DNA of 7,521 nt from Deltaproteobacteria bacterium. GTDB lineage: Bacteria > Desulfobacterota > Deferrimicrobia > Deferrimicrobiales > Deferrimicrobiaceae. The notes beneath the pieces are model-generated. The model was not told the origin of the DNA. It was given only the letters and a program-made list of their open reading frames with translations, and ran no database searches. Shown here one piece after another: positions 1-6,224 of the stretch (the stretch's first letter is position 1; each line of letters begins with the position of its first letter). The stretch spans positions 1-7,521 of the forward strand of contig JANXPS010000025.1 in NCBI GenBank assembly GCA_025357175.1. The letters run 5' to 3'. A program made the translations under genes and the position numbers.

Positions 1-964
1 TGTTGCCCGCGATCCCGAACTGGAAGGTCGGCACGGCGCCCGACGCCAGCGTCGAGAGCGATTGGTTGAGGACGTTTCCGCCCGAAAGCGAGCCGGTGAG
101 GTCGCGGAAGCCTCCGAGGCCCGGGGCCGCCGTCCAGTCGACGCCGTACTGCATCTGGTCGTCGAGCGTCACCTCGAATATCTTCGCCTCGATCACGACG
201 CCGGCCCGCGCCCGCGCCTCGAGCACCTTGAGGTATCCGCCGATCCGGTCGAGGTTCGCGGGAAAATCGGTCGCCATCACGGTGCCGGCCGCCCGGTTCA
301 CGACGACCTTCGCGTCGCCGCCGGAAAGAAGCGTGGTCAACTCCTCGGCCAGGCCGCCCCAGAAGTCGAATTTTTCCTCGGTCTGGATGCTGTTCGTGCT
401 CTGGCTCTCGCCGCCACCGCCGCCGCTGCCGCCGGACGAGCTGCCGCCCCCCCCGCCCCCGGCGGACGTCGACGCGGAGATCGTTCCCGCGCCCGTCCTC
501 GAAGTCAGCACGTAATCGACCCGGAAAACGCGGGTGACCCGCTTCTCGGGGAGGATGCGCACGGTCCTGCCCGCGAACTCGGCCCGGCAGCCGAGCATCA
601 GGCACGCCTCCTCGATGACCTCGGCGGCGGTCGCCTCCTTGATATCGAGCGTCAGCGTGCCCGTCACATCGGGCGACAGGACGAGGTTGATCTCGTTTTC
701 CCTCGCGAGCGACAGGAACAGTTCGCGCGCCTCGGCGCCGTTCAGCGCCAGCGTGTAGCGGCGCGAAGGCTTCCTGAAATCCTCGGAGGCCTCCCGCTTC
801 GCCTCGACCGCATCCATCGGGGCGTCGGGCATGGGCAGCGCCGCGGGCGCGGCCTCGCGGGCGACCGTCACTCGGGGGGGCGTCTCCTTGCGAATCGACT
901 GGGGCCTCGCGCATCCGGCCACCCCCAGCGCGATCACGACGCACGCCATCGGCAGAGTTCTCAC
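1..964 (-). CDS. mshL: MshL/PilQ/GspD-type outer-membrane secretin, lipoprotein (3' partial)
   Basis: This is the outer-membrane gated channel through which the pseudopilus, pilus or substrates pass. Reading from GTG 964, 321 codons remain open to the window edge. Residues 1-17 form a signal peptide ending in lipobox VAGC (15-18), with Cys18 the predicted lipidated residue. After a linker rich in Ala, Pro and charged residues, residues about 69-140 form an STN/N0-like domain (YTLALNGAEARELFLSLA, later INLVLSPDV). A Gly/Ser linker at 163-185 follows. An FDFWGGL segment (199-205) and an N-domain with VVVNRAAGTVMA (220-231) recall MshL. The secretin signature VVIEAKIFEVTL (256-267) comes next. 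The pore-forming beta domain lies mostly beyond coordinate 1. The MshL assignment over PilQ or GspD is a judgement from the FW segment and N0-linker layout; secretin identity itself is secure. The start is supported by a strong upstream GGAGG. Confidence 0.92.
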   Translation of the reverse strand, partial: MRTLPMACVVIALGVAGCARPQSIRKETPPRVTVAREAAPAALPMPDAPMDAVEAKREASEDFRKPSRRYTLALNGAEARELFLSLARENEINLVLSPDVTGTLTLDIKEATAAEVIEEACLMLGCRAEFAGRTVRILPEKRVTRVFRVDYVLTSRTGAGTISASTSAGGGGGGSSSGGSGGGGGESQSTNSIQTEEKFDFWGGLAEELTTLLSGGDAKVVVNRAAGTVMATDFPANLDRIGGYLKVLEARARAGVVIEAKIFEVTLDDQMQYGVDWTAAPGLGGFRDLTGSLSGGNVLNQSLSTLASGAVPTFQFGIAGN

Positions 965-1602
965 GGCTTCCCTCCATTGTCGGGCCTGAAAATATCGATC
1001 GTACGCCGTTCGCTCCCTTTTCGCAGCGACACCGCGTACGGCGTCACGCGGAAGACCGTCCAGTCGGCCACCTGGTCGCCGGGGGCCACCGTCCGGTTTC
1101 CGAAGATCGCGAGCGACCTCCCTCCGCAAAGCACCGTGCCGCGGAGAACCGGCAGCGCCTCGGCCACCGCTTCGGCCGCCTCCCCGGGAGAACGGTCACC
1201 TCCCGCCGGGGCCGGGATGTGCGCGGGTTCGACCGCCGCGCCCTTCGCGCCAAATCCCGGAACGATGATCGTCGGGAACTCGTCGCCGCCGCCCGCGTGC
1301 GCGGCGCCCGGCTTGGGCGGGCCGATGAACGGATTGCGTTCCCAGTTCCAGGCGACATCGGCCCTGGGAAGAGCCGCCGCCTGGGCGTTGTCTGAGGGCG
1401 GAGAGGAGAACGCCCCGTTCGGGCGCGCCGCGCCATCTCCGCCCTGTCCTGCGGGGGTCGTCGCCAGGGCGCCGTTGTCGACCGCCGCGGGGGCGGCGGG
1501 AGGTTTTCCGGTGTGGACCACCCGATAGGCCACGAACAACAGGGCCATGGCGGCCAGCCCACCGGCCACCCGCTTGTCCCTCATCATTTCCCGCAGCGGC
1601 AT
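961..1602 (-). CDS. pilP: PilP/GspC-like periplasmic linker protein, membrane-anchored
   Basis: This protein connects the inner-membrane complex to the N-terminal domains of the secretin. The 213 residues start at ATG 1602, which overlaps the pilO stop by one base. A single hydrophobic helix (about residues 13-28) is followed by a long Ala/Pro/Gly-rich linker (about 32-145). The linker contains a WNWERNPFIGP segment (85-95), like the conserved RNPF of PilP and GspC. The C-terminal homology region is about 149-205 (LRGTVLCGGRSLAIFG, then VAPGDQV, then VFRVTPYAVSLRKG). This is the compact beta domain shared by PilP and GspC. Unlike classical PilP it has no lipobox cysteine at the N-terminus, so the anchor is GspC-like. 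Its stop overlaps the secretin start by four bases (GTGA). Met6 or Met7 are alternative starts that would leave the helix intact. Confidence 0.87.
   Translation of the reverse strand: MPLREMMRDKRVAGGLAAMALLFVAYRVVHTGKPPAAPAAVDNGALATTPAGQGGDGAARPNGAFSSPPSDNAQAAALPRADVAWNWERNPFIGPPKPGAAHAGGGDEFPTIIVPGFGAKGAAVEPAHIPAPAGGDRSPGEAAEAVAEALPVLRGTVLCGGRSLAIFGNRTVAPGDQVADWTVFRVTPYAVSLRKGSERRTIDIFRPDNGGKP
970..975 (-). promoter_or_regulatory. Strong Shine-Dalgarno sequence for the secretin GTG start
   Basis: The coding strand reads GGAGGG, then five bases (AAGCC), then GTG at 964-962. This is the best ribosome binding site in the window. It lies within the last codons of the PilP-like gene and supports the GTG, which overlaps that gene's TGA, over the later in-frame ATG at 949. 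Confidence 0.8.
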
Positions 1603-2201
1603 CAAGGCTTGCCCCGATAATAGGCGGATATCGACAGCTTCGCCTCCATGACGCCGTCGTCGTCCCTGACCTGGAGCGCGCGCAGGGCGACCAGGCGCCG
1701 AAGGCGCGGCAACTCTTCGAGGAAGCCCGAAAGGTCCCGATAGGACGACCGGAAGACGAGCTCGTATTTGAGTTCGGTCGGGCCGGCCACGTTGTCCTGC
1801 GAAGCCGCATCTCCCGCGAGCGCGGCCGCCATCGGGGTGGACTGCCCGCCGCCTTCCGCGGGCACGGTCAGCCGGAAGCCGGTCAGTCCGTGGCGGACGG
1901 CCTGCGCGCCGATCTCGGACATCAACGCGTCGGCCATCGGGGACGCGGGCACCCGCTCGTCCCACTTTCGGACGGTGGCCTCCCACTGCTGCGCCTCCCC
2001 CCCCTTCGACCGGCGCATCTCGGCCCACATCCGCACCGACTCGGCCATCGCATCCTGGCGGGCGGTCACCTCGGTCTTGAGGCGCTTGAGCTCGGCGATC
2101 GCGGGCGCGTAGACCAGGAACCATGCCAGCGCGCAGGCCGCCACGAGGCCCAGCATCAGGTAGCCGATCTCCTTCTTCCTGATCCCGTCCAGGAGCGCCA
2201 T
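1602..2201 (-). CDS. pilO: PilO/GspM/MshJ-like inner-membrane alignment protein
   Basis: This bitopic inner-membrane protein pairs with the PilN portion of the alignment complex and carries force or position information to the secretin side. The 199 residues show a short cytoplasmic N-terminus, one membrane helix at about 12-31, a coiled-coil-like charged region at about 34-85, and a C-terminal PilO domain. The segment ELKYELVFRSSYRDLSGFLE (143-162) and the closing AKLSISAYYRG (187-197) are characteristic of PilO. The frame stays open upstream to 2291, but those 30 codons lie in repeat E2 and code nothing PilO-like. The ATG at 2201, directly ahead of the membrane helix, is therefore preferred. 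The stop TGA shares one base with the next start (TGATG), so translation of the PilP-like gene is probably coupled. An eight-G tract in the coding strand lies at 1997-2004. Confidence 0.9.
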   Translation of the reverse strand: MALLDGIRKKEIGYLMLGLVAACALAWFLVYAPAIAELKRLKTEVTARQDAMAESVRMWAEMRRSKGGEAQQWEATVRKWDERVPASPMADALMSEIGAQAVRHGLTGFRLTVPAEGGGQSTPMAAALAGDAASQDNVAGPTELKYELVFRSSYRDLSGFLEELPRLRRLVALRALQVRDDDGVMEAKLSISAYYRGKP

Positions 2202-2207
2202 GGCTAA

Positions 2208-2349
2208 GTGTTCCCTTTCATAATTACGGCGACACTTCGGGTTTCGGTATGCACCGAGAACGGCGATGCGCCGGCTCGGCAAGGCGCGCAACGCAGCTGA
2301 GACGGATGCAGCGGCGTTCGAATGCAGCCGTAATTATGAAAGGGGGCAC
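2208..2349. repeat. Palindromic intergenic element E2 with perfect 18-bp inverted arms
   Basis: CCCTTTCATAATTACGGC (2213-2230) is the exact reverse complement of 2327-2344. The match extends outward to 2208 and 2349 with two mismatched pairs, so the repeat abuts the TGA of the PilM-PilN gene at 2350-2352. Inside is a strong nested hairpin: CCGAG (2254-2258) pairs with CTCGG (2275-2279), and CGGCG (2261-2265) with CGCCG (2269-2273), around an ATG loop. The arms are AT-rich against the GC-rich surroundings. The element occupies nearly all of the 148-base gap before pilO. No transposase frame, clear target duplication or T-tract was seen. A short inner block resembles part of E1 in the opposite orientation. 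MITE-like, REP-like and RNA-structure roles are all possible. Confidence 0.88.
2213..2218 (-). promoter_or_regulatory. Candidate pilO Shine-Dalgarno sequence within the E2 arm
   Basis: On the coding strand AAAGGG lies 11 bases before the pilO ATG at 2201 and is part of the 18-bp arm of E2. No better purine-rich site lies between the arm and the ATG (intervening AACACTTAGCC). If the arms pair in the mRNA, this site would be buried in the stem, which could limit pilO translation. This is a weak motif and an inference. Confidence 0.4.
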
Positions 2350-3954
2350 TCAGCCCTCGCCCGCGAGCGTGAAGGATACGAGAAACTCCTGTTCGTATCC
2401 CTTGCCCTCTTCCTTGCGGACCGGCCGGATCTCGACCGGCGCGTACGCCATCCCGAGCATCGGGGCCCTGCCCTGGATCCCGGAGAGAAAAACCCCGAGC
2501 CGCTCCTGGACCTGCGCCGGATCCTTGCCCCTGGAAACAGCGCGAAGCGTTCCGGCGTAGCGGTCCCCCGAACGGTCCAGCGAAAGCAACGTGAAGGAAA
2601 CCTCTTTCGGAGCCGATGCCCCCAGCGCCGCGAACAAGCCGTTCCAGCGCGTGAACGGCGTCGCCATCTCCTTTTCGGCCTTCGAGACGTCGGCGACAGT
2701 CTTTCGCAGTTCGGACCAGCGGACGAAATCGGCTTCCATGCCGGAATTGCGGCCGGCGCCGGAATCGAACTGGACCAGCAGGTCGCGGTAGCGCCCCTGC
2801 GCGTTGCGGAAGCCCATGAAAAGCGCCACGTTCGCGGCGAGAAACAGGACGCCCGCCGCGACGAGCGCCGCGTAGCTCTTGCGCCGCTTCCGTCGCCGCA
2901 GGTAATCCTCGGGCAGCAGGTTGATCTGCTCGGCCGTCTGCATGGCGACCGCGAGGCCGACCGGCACGCCGAACTCTGCAGGCGACACGCCGAACCTGTC
3001 GAGGCCGACCGATGCGCTCCCCGCCGGATGCGGCTCGATCGCGAACTTGAGCCGCTCGCCGATCAGCCGCTCGATCGTCGGCGTAGGGGGAATTCCGCTC
3101 CAGTAAAGCTTCGTGATCGACCCGCCCCGGGAGAGCTGCCGGAAATAGAGAAGCGACCGGGTCAGCTCGGTGACGAGCCGTTCGGCGATCGCCTCGTCTT
3201 CGGGCGTCGACGCGAGCGGGACCGGCTCGTAAGGCGATGGGGTGGATTCCGTCGGGGTCCCTCCCCCGAGATCGAGGTTGCCGTAGTCGGGCACTTCGGG
3301 CACGGGGGGCGCGGCGGCCTGGCCGGTGGGCATCTCGACGGGAAACTCCCGCGCGAATCGCAGTTGCCCCGCGTTGGACACCCCGATCACGCACCGGTTG
3401 CTCTCGGCGTGGAGAAATCCGGCCAGGTTGTCCCTGGCCTCGACGGGGTGAAGCACCGCCAGGGCGAGCGGGACGGTCGCGACGCGTGCGGGCGAGACGC
3501 CGGCTTCGACCAGCATGTAGATGAGCCGCTTGACCTCGAACTCGGGGACGAAGGCGGTCAGGATCTCGTGCCGCTCGACGTTCTGCTCGATCACCTTGCC
3601 GAGGAACTCGCCGGCGACGCGCATCTCCCCGACGGGCGTGGTGATCTCCTGGGCCACCTTGCCGCGCAGCAGCTCCTCGCGGTTCTCGGCGGCGACCGGG
3701 GGGATCGCGTAGATGCGGTGCTCGATGACCGGGCCGGAATAGCTGATGAGCACCCGCTTCGCGACGAAGCCCTTCGCCTCGAGGAAATCCTTGAGGAACT
3801 TGCCGACGACGTTGGGCTCGCCGCTCGGCCGCTCGACGGCGGCGGCGTTGGTCACCTGGAGCGGCTTCGAGTTCGGGATGAACTCGACCACCCGGATTTC
3901 CCGGGCGGCGAACTCGATCGCCAGCATGCGTCCCTTGGTCGGAAGTGGAATCAT
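2350..3954 (-). CDS. pilM: PilM-PilN fusion protein (GspL/MshI-like architecture)
   Basis: This is an inner-membrane assembly protein that links the cytoplasmic ATPase to the periplasmic alignment complex. Residues about 10-340 form a PilM/GspL-type actin-like cytoplasmic domain. A PilN signature INLLPED (344-350) and a basic stretch RRRKRRK (353-359) follow. One membrane helix spans about 361-382, and a periplasmic PilN-like ferredoxin-type domain covers about 430-534. PilM and PilN are separate genes in classical type IV pilus loci; here they are joined as in GspL. The actin-like domain looks degenerate: the segment expected to carry Asp-x-Gly reads FLHAESNRCVIGV (180-192). A proline-rich, low-complexity insert lies at about 210-250. 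The start is uncertain between ATG 3954 (GAGG only two bases upstream) and Met10 at 3927 (AAGG upstream). It is followed at its stop codon by repeat E2. Confidence 0.9.
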   Translation of the reverse strand: MIPLPTKGRMLAIEFAAREIRVVEFIPNSKPLQVTNAAAVERPSGEPNVVGKFLKDFLEAKGFVAKRVLISYSGPVIEHRIYAIPPVAAENREELLRGKVAQEITTPVGEMRVAGEFLGKVIEQNVERHEILTAFVPEFEVKRLIYMLVEAGVSPARVATVPLALAVLHPVEARDNLAGFLHAESNRCVIGVSNAGQLRFAREFPVEMPTGQAAAPPVPEVPDYGNLDLGGGTPTESTPSPYEPVPLASTPEDEAIAERLVTELTRSLLYFRQLSRGGSITKLYWSGIPPTPTIERLIGERLKFAIEPHPAGSASVGLDRFGVSPAEFGVPVGLAVAMQTAEQINLLPEDYLRRRKRRKSYAALVAAGVLFLAANVALFMGFRNAQGRYRDLLVQFDSGAGRNSGMEADFVRWSELRKTVADVSKAEKEMATPFTRWNGLFAALGASAPKEVSFTLLSLDRSGDRYAGTLRAVSRGKDPAQVQERLGVFLSGIQGRAPMLGMAYAPVEIRPVRKEEGKGYEQEFLVSFTLAGEG

Positions 3955-3958
3955 CGCC

Positions 3959-4828
3959 TCATCTCAAATACAGGTTCAGGACGGTCTGCTGGTTGTTGGA
4001 CGGCACCGCTATGATCGCCTGTCCCGAGGTTGCCGTCCGCCCCGGCAGGGTGCACGCCCCCACGACGGCGTGCATGCCCGCCGGCATCGGGCCGAACTGA
4101 TAAGGCGGGCTCGCCGCCGGCGCGCTCAGCACCAGATTTCCCTGCGCACCGTTGTTGGCATAGTAGACCGTGACCGATGCCACGATGCCGGGATAGGTGG
4201 CGACCTTCGGATTCGAAACGAACTGGGCCACCGTGCAGTCCCATGCGAACACGTTGACCAGAAGCCGTCCGTTGATGTTTACCGGGGCCGACGGTGCCGG
4301 CAGAAAGAGAATGTCGTCGGCGGAGCCGGCCACCCTGTCGGCCCCGACGCTGTAGATCTGCCCGGCGAGCAGCGCAGGGTAGTTCCCCGTGTCCGGCACC
4401 ACCGCCAGCGCGGTCGGCGCCGGCCCGTAGCGGAGCGGACGTCCCCAACCATCGTTCATGACCCCCGCGGCGTCGAACCCCGAGGTGACGTAAGGCCCGT
4501 TCCAGCCGATCAGGACACCGAGCTGCCCGGCAACCGAGGCGGGCTGCGCCGCTCTCGTGTTGAGCTGCGTCAACGCCGTGGTGGCCGTGCCGGTGGGCAA
4601 CCGCCCCATGTCGCCGACGAATCCGTACGTCCCCGTCGCGGGATCGCCCACGATCGCCTTGTTGATGTCCTGCATCCGCTGCCGGGTCGAAGTCTCGCGC
4701 GCCGAGTCGAGCATCTTGGACGCGAACGGCACCGCCATCGACGCCAGGATCGAGATGACCGCGATGACGACGACGATCTCGACCAGCGTGAAGCCGGACT
4801 GCCCTTTTCCTGTGGTTGTTTTCGGCAT
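3959..4828 (-). CDS. gspG: GspG-like type II pseudopilin with a C-terminal extension
   Basis: This is a pilin-like subunit processed by a prepilin peptidase and assembled into the periplasmic pseudopilus. A short basic leader (residues 1-12) ends at Gly12, followed by FTLVE with Phe13 and the conserved Glu17 (+5), then a hydrophobic helix to about residue 35. Residues 109-134 (WNGPY, later DGWGRPLRYG) and 157-174 (QIYSVGAD, then GSADDILF) resemble the GspG core, including its calcium-loop region. GspG proteins are normally about 140 residues; this one has 289. Residues about 181-289 form an added region with Cys198, Cys259 and a PYQFGPMPAGMHAVV segment. That segment recalls the 'PAG' turn of carboxypeptidase-regulatory or prealbumin-like beta-sandwich domains; this is inference. 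It is the only pilin-type gene in the window, five bases after gspF and four bases before the PilM-PilN gene. Whether it is the major subunit or a specialised minor one is open. Confidence 0.88.
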   Translation of the reverse strand: MPKTTTGKGQSGFTLVEIVVVIAVISILASMAVPFASKMLDSARETSTRQRMQDINKAIVGDPATGTYGFVGDMGRLPTGTATTALTQLNTRAAQPASVAGQLGVLIGWNGPYVTSGFDAAGVMNDGWGRPLRYGPAPTALAVVPDTGNYPALLAGQIYSVGADRVAGSADDILFLPAPSAPVNINGRLLVNVFAWDCTVAQFVSNPKVATYPGIVASVTVYYANNGAQGNLVLSAPAASPPYQFGPMPAGMHAVVGACTLPGRTATSGQAIIAVPSNNQQTVLNLYLR

Positions 4829-4833
4829 CTTCG

Positions 4834-6039
4834 CTATTTCCCCATCGACCCGACCATTTTATAGAGCGCGAGGAAAAAGGCGAGCGCCGCGCCGAGGACG
4901 ATGACGGCCAGGATGAGGATCATCAGCGGCTCGAGCACCGCGAACGTCTTCTTGAGCAACTTGGGCACTTCCCGGTCGTAGAACTCGGAGACGTTTTCCA
5001 GGCACCCGTCGAGGTTGCCCGTGGACTCGCCCGCGGAAATCATGCGGAGCACCATCGGCGGGAATTCCCCCGACTTGCGAAGCGACACGGAGAGGCTGCC
5101 CCCCGCCATCAGGTCGTCGCGCGACTCGTGGATGACCCGGGCGATCACCTTGTTGCCGACCAGCTTCTCGACGATGAACAGCGCATGCGTCATTTCGACG
5201 CCTGCGCGGAAGAGCGAGGCGAGGTAGTGGCAGAACTGGCTGATCTCGATGGCGCGGATCACGTTTCCCATCAGCGGGATCTTGAGCTTCCAGCCGTCGG
5301 TCGCAAGGCGCCCCGACTCGGTCTTCCGGTAGTAGCGGTAGGCGAAGACCACCGCAACGATGGAGAGGACCAGGTAGACGCCGTAATCCCGGAAAAACAC
5401 GCTGATCGCGATGACCACGCGCGTGGGAGCGGGAAGCTCGATGTTGGCGCCCTTGAAGATCATCAGGAAGCGCGGGAAGACGAAGGAGAACAGGATGAAG
5501 ATGAGGCCTCCGACCGCGGAGAGCAGCGTCGCCGGATAGTAGGTCGCCTGCTTGATCATGCCGGACAGCTCTTCCTGCCAGGTGAGGAACTTGCTCAAGT
5601 CCTCGAGCACCGTGTCGAGGTTGCCGGTCGTCTCGCCCGCCCGGAGGATGTTCGAGAAGATCTCGGGAAAGACGCGGGGATGCAGCGCGAACGAGTCGGA
5701 CAGCGTGGCGCCCGACTGCAGGTTGCGCCGGATGTCCTGCAGCACGTCCTTGAACTCGGGATTCTCGGTCTGCTCGGCCAGGTCGCCCAGCGCCGACACC
5801 AGCGGCACGCCCGCCCCGATCAGCGTCTTGAAGTGGAAGGTGAACTGGATGAGATCCTCCCGCTTGATCTTCTTGCGGAAGGCGCCGCCCGTACCGTCGC
5901 CCGCCCGCTCCTTCGCCTTGATCAGGTAGAGCGACATGCCGGCGAGCGCGGTCCGAAGCCCGTTTTCGTCGGGCGCCATGAGCGCGCCCTGCACCTTCTT
6001 CCCGTAGTCGTCGATCGCCTCGTAGGCGTAGCGCGGCAT
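4834..6039 (-). CDS. gspF: GspF/PilC/MshG-type inner-membrane platform protein
   Basis: This polytopic inner-membrane protein couples the ATPase to pseudopilin insertion. The 401 residues match the usual family length of about 400. Two T2SSF repeats are visible: residues about 66-190, with RAGETTGNLD at 133-142, and about 268-390, with SAGESTGNLD at 335-344. Hydrophobic membrane segments lie at about 170-192, 219-236 and 369-393. The N-terminus (MPRYAYEAIDDYGKKVQG) is typical, which fixes the ATG at 6039. Only four bases separate this ATG from the inner end of repeat E1. No strong Shine-Dalgarno sequence is seen outside the repeat arm, so ribosome loading probably uses arm sequence (GAGAAAAGCGGG region) or read-through from upstream. 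It is followed after five bases by the pseudopilin gene, which suggests coupled expression. No anomalies were seen in the protein. Confidence 0.96.
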   Translation of the reverse strand: MPRYAYEAIDDYGKKVQGALMAPDENGLRTALAGMSLYLIKAKERAGDGTGGAFRKKIKREDLIQFTFHFKTLIGAGVPLVSALGDLAEQTENPEFKDVLQDIRRNLQSGATLSDSFALHPRVFPEIFSNILRAGETTGNLDTVLEDLSKFLTWQEELSGMIKQATYYPATLLSAVGGLIFILFSFVFPRFLMIFKGANIELPAPTRVVIAISVFFRDYGVYLVLSIVAVVFAYRYYRKTESGRLATDGWKLKIPLMGNVIRAIEISQFCHYLASLFRAGVEMTHALFIVEKLVGNKVIARVIHESRDDLMAGGSLSVSLRKSGEFPPMVLRMISAGESTGNLDGCLENVSEFYDREVPKLLKKTFAVLEPLMILILAVIVLGAALAFFLALYKMVGSMGK

Positions 6040-6043
6040 GGTT

Positions 6044-6223
6044 AACCCGCTTTTCTCGCCACCCAGCTACTGCGGCGGCGGATATGGGCATATCTACTGC
6101 GTTCCACTCGTTCGTTCTCCTCGACGTACTGTCAAGTACGCCTGCGTCGCCCTCACTTCGTGCGCCTTGTATCTACGCCCATCTCCACCGCCTCGTAACG
6201 CAGCGTGGCGAGAAAAGCGGGTT
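6044..6223. repeat. Palindromic intergenic element E1 with perfect 19-bp terminal inverted repeats
   Basis: The arms AACCCGCTTTTCTCGCCAC (6044-6062) and its exact reverse complement (6205-6223) bound a 180-bp element. Inside, 6074-6097 is imperfectly complementary to about 6169-6192. At the centre CGTACT (6125-6130), a GTCA loop and AGTACG (6135-6140) form a perfect small hairpin. The hairpin centre (6132.5) is one base from the element centre (6133.5), so the whole unit is nearly symmetric. It fills almost the entire 185-base gap, lying one base after the gspE stop and four bases before the gspF ATG. No transposase frame, no clear target duplication and no T-tract were seen. It could be a MITE-like or REP-like repeat, or an mRNA stability or processing structure. 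The palindrome is certain; its nature is inferred. Confidence 0.9.
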
Positions 6224-6224
6224 C

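Noticed and set aside
62..1528. Long plus-strand open frame (488 codons) opposite the secretin and PilP-like genes
   Set aside because: Its translation is Arg/Ala/Gly-rich with no recognisable domain. It lies antisense to genes with clear family motifs, as expected for mirror frames in GC-rich DNA.
1602..2291. Extended pilO start at 2291
   Set aside because: The extra 30 residues are encoded by repeat E2 and precede a typical PilO N-terminus. The ATG at 2201 places the membrane helix where the family has it.
2202..2349. E2 as a riboswitch or structured small RNA gene
   Set aside because: The long outer inverted repeat and simple nested hairpin match no riboswitch pattern I recognise, and no promoter-like sequence is visible for an independent RNA.
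2204..3394. Minus-strand open frame overlapping the PilM-PilN gene in another frame and running through E2
   Set aside because: The Arg-rich translation has no family features and is incompatible with the well-supported PilMN frame. Only its last codons lie outside that gene, in the repeat.
2266..4014. Long plus-strand open frame (582 codons) opposite the PilM-PilN gene
   Set aside because: Same reason: charged, Arg/Asp-rich low-information translation antisense to a well-supported gene. Its start lies inside repeat E2.
4816..6045. Plus-strand open frame (409 codons) opposite gspF
   Set aside because: It mirrors gspF and shows no domain signature; the minus-strand GspF motifs are decisive.
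6044..6223. E1 as an intrinsic transcription terminator
   Set aside because: There is no T-tract after the stem on either strand, the stem is long and imperfect, and the next operon gene starts four bases later. The same lack of a T-tract argues against E2 as a terminator.
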